Shown piece by piece: positions 22,389-24,597 of a stretch of 24,597 bases of DNA. The stretch is from JBBKWJ01 sp037968895 (lineage in GTDB: Bacteria > Actinomycetota > Acidimicrobiia > Acidimicrobiales > SZUA-35): contig JBBKWJ010000099.1 in assembly GCA_037968895.1 (NCBI GenBank), forward strand, positions 1-24,597, read 5' to 3'. Under the pieces are notes generated by a model that was not told the DNA's origin, did no database searches, and worked only from the letters and a program-made list of their open reading frames with translations. The first letter of the stretch is position 1. The number at the start of each line of letters is the position of its first letter. The translations under genes and the position numbers were made by a program.

Positions 22389-23077
22389 ATCTCACCGAGA
22401 TACAGAATGTCGCTCGTTGGTTGATCGGACCCGCCATCTGGTTCGATGGTCACACCGAACCCGGTCGGCTCGGCATCATCGACATCAAATACGTCGTTGA
22501 CATTGCCGCCGTCTGGCTTGAATAGTGCGGCTTTCGCCACTCCGTCGGCGTTCACAAACCAGAGTTCGTAGGTCGAACCTTCGGCTGGCGACTCGATGTC
22601 AGAGCCGATGATGGCTACCTGGTCACGTTCGGCCGACCACACAATTTGTAGCTGACCGTTTTCGCCGTCAAGGTCGGTTATCACCGCGTCGGGGGCGGCG
22701 ATGAGGTCATCGGTGTCCGAACCATTCGACAAAAGCTGAGCGCCGAAGATGCCGGCCACGACGATGCATGCCGCCGCGACGGCTGTCGCGATTAGCCGCA
22801 TGTTTGGGCGCCGTCGGTTGCGAGCTTCTGAGAGGTCGATGACTACGGGTCCGACCTGTCTCGTCTGCGCTACTTGGGCCATGATTTGCCCCTTGAGGTT
22901 CGGCGGTGGCTCGGTTGAAGCACCGTCGGCAAGACTTGACGCGGCTTCTTGGAACGACCTGACCTCTTCGGTGCAGATGTCGCAGGTTGCGTAGTGGGCT
23001 TCGAACGCGAGACGTTCGTTGTCGTCTAGCGCATCGAGTGCATACGCACCCGCCAGGTGGTGGAGGTCGTCGTTCAT
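22385..23077 (-). CDS. rskA: Anti-sigma-K factor RskA-like
   Basis: The 230-aa protein has the usual arrangement: an N-terminal anti-sigma domain with the ZAS motif H28-x3-C32-x2-C35 (HYATCDIC), one transmembrane helix (about 95-115, ATAVAAACIVVAGIFGA) and an extracytoplasmic RskA C-terminal domain with STYELWFVNADG and a closing FGVTIEPDGG. RskA holds SigK at the membrane and frees it after regulated proteolysis. Its start overlaps the sigma-factor stop as ATGA, so the two are made together. The 3' end overlaps the convergent YHYH gene by 4 bases. The pairing fits the sigK-rskA operon known from mycobacteria. Confidence 0.92.
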   Translation of the reverse strand: MNDDLHHLAGAYALDALDDNERLAFEAHYATCDICTEEVRSFQEAASSLADGASTEPPPNLKGQIMAQVAQTRQVGPVVIDLSEARNRRRPNMRLIATAVAAACIVVAGIFGAQLLSNGSDTDDLIAAPDAVITDLDGENGQLQIVWSAERDQVAIIGSDIESPAEGSTYELWFVNADGVAKAALFKPDGGNVNDVFDVDDAEPTGFGVTIEPDGGSDQPTSDILYLGEI

Positions 23078-23688
23078 CGGGTCACTTCCATGTGGTCTCG
23101 AACCTTAATAAGACCGTCTCGTATTCGGGTTTTGACTGTGCCTTCGGCAATGCCAAGAAGAACTGCAACTTCGCGGTACGTTCGGCCGCCGTAGTAAGCG
23201 AGTTCAATTGCTTCGCGTTGAGCCTCGCTGAGCGCTGCGAGGGCCTCACGAACTCGCACACGATCGAGTTGTTCGACCATGTCGGCCACAACCTCGTCGC
23301 CGACGTCGGGGCCGGTGTGGACTTTGGTGTCAACATCGGCTTGCTCTCGATTCTTCCGTGATTGTTCGGATCGGACTCGATCAACGGCTCGACGGTGAGC
23401 AATCGTGGAGACCCACGCATGAGGGCTGCCTTTCGCGGCGTCGTATCGCGGCGCCAGCTTCCAGACCTCAACGAATACCTCTTGGGTTACTTCCTCGCTT
23501 AGGGCCTGGTCTCTGATCACTCGCTTTATCACACCAAATACCATCGGAGCTACGTCGTCGTATAGGGCAGAGAAGGCCTGCTCGTCACCCCGACCCGCTC
23601 GCTCGAGCAGGTCTCGGGTCGACGGCGGGGTCGCGGGGACCGCCTGAAGGCCGCTGCGTTTCGGTCTGATTGGGTTCACGTCAGGCAT
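23074..23688 (-). CDS. sigK: ECF sigma factor, SigK type
   Basis: The 204-aa protein shows sigma region 2 (FSALYDDVAPMVFGVIKRVI, QEVFVEVWKLAPRYDAAKGS, AWVSTIAHRRAVDRVRSEQS) and region 4 (ALAALSEAQREAIELAYYGG, TYREVAVLLGIAEGTVKTRI). This wording is characteristic of SigK-like factors controlled by RskA. ATG 23688 is preferred since it lies 4 bases after the preceding stop; ATG 23706 would overlap that gene by 14 bases. A promoter resembling the SigK consensus lies ahead of the operon, suggesting self-activation. In M. tuberculosis SigK drives the FAS1-domain antigens MPT70 and MPT83; here a FAS1 gene lies immediately upstream. Confidence 0.92.
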   Translation of the reverse strand: MPDVNPIRPKRSGLQAVPATPPSTRDLLERAGRGDEQAFSALYDDVAPMVFGVIKRVIRDQALSEEVTQEVFVEVWKLAPRYDAAKGSPHAWVSTIAHRRAVDRVRSEQSRKNREQADVDTKVHTGPDVGDEVVADMVEQLDRVRVREALAALSEAQREAIELAYYGGRTYREVAVLLGIAEGTVKTRIRDGLIKVRDHMEVTR

Positions 23689-23692
23689 TGTC

Positions 23693-24037
23693 TCACTGTT
23701 CCGCATCGGGAGGGCTCATGGGAGATTCGGAGTCACCGGCCGGTTGGATTGGGTGAGGGCCGAAGAAGATCCGCCACAGCCGGTGAGGGCCACGTCGATT
23801 CTGGGCGAGTTTCGTGAACACCGCGGCCTTGAGATGTGCGGGCGGGGCGGCCGCGACAGCCTGAGCGAGATGTGATGCTGTCTCACGAAAGGCCTCGAGG
23901 TCGCTATCGCATATCCCACAGCCTTCTACCTCCTGGCGGTCCATCGCGGCGTCGGCGGCATGAAGCGCATGGATGGCTGCGTCGTGATGACCGCTGCTCG
24001 AAGTGTCACGGGGCCGCCATCTGCGTGCTGCTGCCAT
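23693..24037 (-). CDS. Soluble RskA-like half protein (anti-sigma domain only)
   Basis: The 114-aa protein precedes sigK in the same operon. Residues about 36-82 run parallel to the start of RskA: GCGICDSDLEAFRETASHLA here against TCDICTEEVRSFQEAASSLA there, followed in both by a Pro-rich turn, HLK/NLK and a KLAQNR/QVAQTR helix. Cys40 and Cys43 are kept, but the ZAS His four residues before the first Cys is Glu36, so zinc binding may be altered; H23 and H26 could substitute. There is no transmembrane helix. It may be a second, cytoplasmic regulator of SigK, or a decaying duplicate. AAAGGAAG precedes ATG 24037; a longer in-frame extension from 24124 is less likely. Confidence 0.75.
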   Translation of the reverse strand: MAAARRWRPRDTSSSGHHDAAIHALHAADAAMDRQEVEGCGICDSDLEAFRETASHLAQAVAAAPPAHLKAAVFTKLAQNRRGPHRLWRIFFGPHPIQPAGDSESPMSPPDAEQ

Positions 24038-24072
24038 GTGCGCTTCCTTTCGCTCGTCCGTTATGTATTGGC

Positions 24073-24101
24073 TATTCGGTGCCGAAGCTCGTTTGGATTG
24101 G
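24073..24101 (-). promoter_or_regulatory. SigK-like promoter upstream of the sigK operon
   Basis: On the minus strand CCAATCC (24095-24101) is followed after 15 bases by CCGAATA (24073-24079), about 36 bases before the start at 24037. As I recall it, the mycobacterial SigK consensus is CCATCC-N16/17-CCGAATC; the match is close but has an inserted A and a changed last base. It would make the operon self-activating. Confidence 0.45.
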
Positions 24102-24124
24102 CTCCCGCTCACTCTTCCTGACAC

Positions 24125-24169
24125 AAAAACGGTGTTGGGGGTGAGCCTGGTGGCTCACCCCCAACACCG
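24125..24169 (-). terminator. Strong intrinsic terminator after the FAS1 gene
   Basis: Read on the minus strand, an 18-bp perfect stem (24130-24147 with 24152-24169) closes a 4-base loop and is followed by five T residues. It starts 38 bases after the FAS1 stop. It should stop FAS1 transcription before the SigK-like promoter, so the two units are transcribed separately. Confidence 0.85.
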
Positions 24170-24207
24170 GGAGGATTTCAATTGGTTATTCGGGGTTACT
24201 TTCTTGA

Positions 24208-24597
24208 TCAGCCGGGGATCAGAACCGAATCAATGATGTGGACCGTGGCGTTGGCGGTTGGCACGTTCTGGCAGATCGTGACGGCGGAACCGTTGATCGA
24301 AACTGCGTCGCCCTCAGCGGCGAAGGTGAGCTCGGCGCCGTTGACGGTGGTGACACTGCCGGCAGCGATGAGGTCTTCAGCGGTGAGCATTTCACCAGCG
24401 ATGACGTGGAAGGTCAGGACGCTCGTGAGCAGATCCTTGTCAGCGAGAACAGCGGCGAGATCCGCTTCTGGTAGCGCTGCGAAGGCATCGTTGGTTGGTG
24501 CGAAGATGGTGAACGGGCCGTCACTGTTGAGGGTGTCGACGAGGTCGGCTTCGACTACTGCGGTTACGAGTGTGGAGAGCAGGGGGTTGTTCGATGC
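24208..24597 (-). CDS. FAS1 (fasciclin) domain protein (5' part beyond the window)
   Basis: The last 129 codons are present; the start lies beyond the right edge. They form one FAS1 domain: NNPLLSTLVTAVVEADLVDT, GPFTIFAPTNDAFAALPEAD, LTSVLTFHVIAGEMLTAEDL and the closing ANATVHIIDSVLIPG, i.e. the H1 and H2 blocks and the YH-like strand. This type is usually secreted or a lipoprotein, and in mycobacteria is the chief SigK target (MPT70/MPT83). The gene lies directly upstream of the sigK operon on the same strand, separated by a strong terminator. The wording is unlike the membrane-anchored FAS1 protein at 14963, so they are not a recent duplication. Confidence 0.92.
   Translation of the reverse strand, partial: ASNNPLLSTLVTAVVEADLVDTLNSDGPFTIFAPTNDAFAALPEADLAAVLADKDLLTSVLTFHVIAGEMLTAEDLIAAGSVTTVNGAELTFAAEGDAVSINGSAVTICQNVPTANATVHIIDSVLIPG

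Noticed and set aside
24185..24192. Second CCGAATA-like word on the minus strand
   Set aside because: It falls in the 3' untranslated part of the FAS1 gene before its terminator and lacks a -35 partner.
1..24597. CRISPR arrays, tRNA/rRNA genes, insertion sequences
   Set aside because: No regularly spaced repeats, tRNA-like cloverleafs, transposase genes or terminal inverted repeats were noticed on reading.

Overview
This is high-GC bacterial DNA. The gene set suggests an actinobacterium, most likely from the Acidimicrobiia (Ilumatobacter-like). The clues are FAS1 proteins with Thr-rich linkers, a SigK/RskA pair, a decayed DUF222-HNH gene, an ECF42 sigma factor with a DGPF partner and a YHYH lipoprotein. 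That placement is inference; no rRNA or tRNA gene is visible and no plasmid or phage core is present.

Layout. 1-2913 (+): the 3' end of an MMPL transporter fused to a DUF1971 cupin-like domain, an ABC exporter (ATPase plus permease) and a small cupin. 3021-5112 (+): a likely nitrosative-stress group of YwiC-like membrane protein, RIC/ScdA di-iron repair protein, an unrecognised 45-aa acidic protein and a truncated haemoglobin. 5081-7509 (-): ECF42 sigma factor, its DGPF/YCII partner and a nitrilase-family amidohydrolase. 7847-10405 (+): a PP2C-like phosphatase, the remains of a DUF222-HNH gene, a YjbR/MmcQ-like protein and a SnoaL-like protein. 10437-13936: a membrane protein (-) divergent from a NarL-type histidine kinase/response regulator pair (+), with a perfect 18-bp palindrome between them.

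13985-14455 holds the most remarkable item. It is an AhpD/carboxymuconolactone-decarboxylase-family gene with one in-frame TGA exactly where the second Cys of CxxCxxxH should be. The frame stays open and family-like for 95 codons after it. Twelve bases past the TGA begins a perfect 8-bp hairpin with a GUC loop. This fits a selenocysteine (CxxU) protein with a bacterial SECIS element; short-ORF gene finders would split it in two.

14533-16279: PaaI-type thioesterase (+), membrane-anchored FAS1 protein (-) and YCII protein (+). 16389-21260 (+): a tight operon of choline-sulfatase, a Rieske oxygenase of the quaternary-amine type, a shortened SDR, a 3-hydroxyacyl-CoA/carnitine-dehydrogenase-like enzyme and a TetR regulator. 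A perfect 16-bp palindrome of TetR type lies in its promoter. I read it as a TetR-autoregulated pathway for a sulfated or quaternary ammonium compound. 21339-24597: YHYH lipoprotein (+), convergent with RskA, SigK, a soluble RskA-like half protein and a FAS1 protein cut by the window end (all -). This matches the known link between SigK and FAS1 proteins in mycobacteria.
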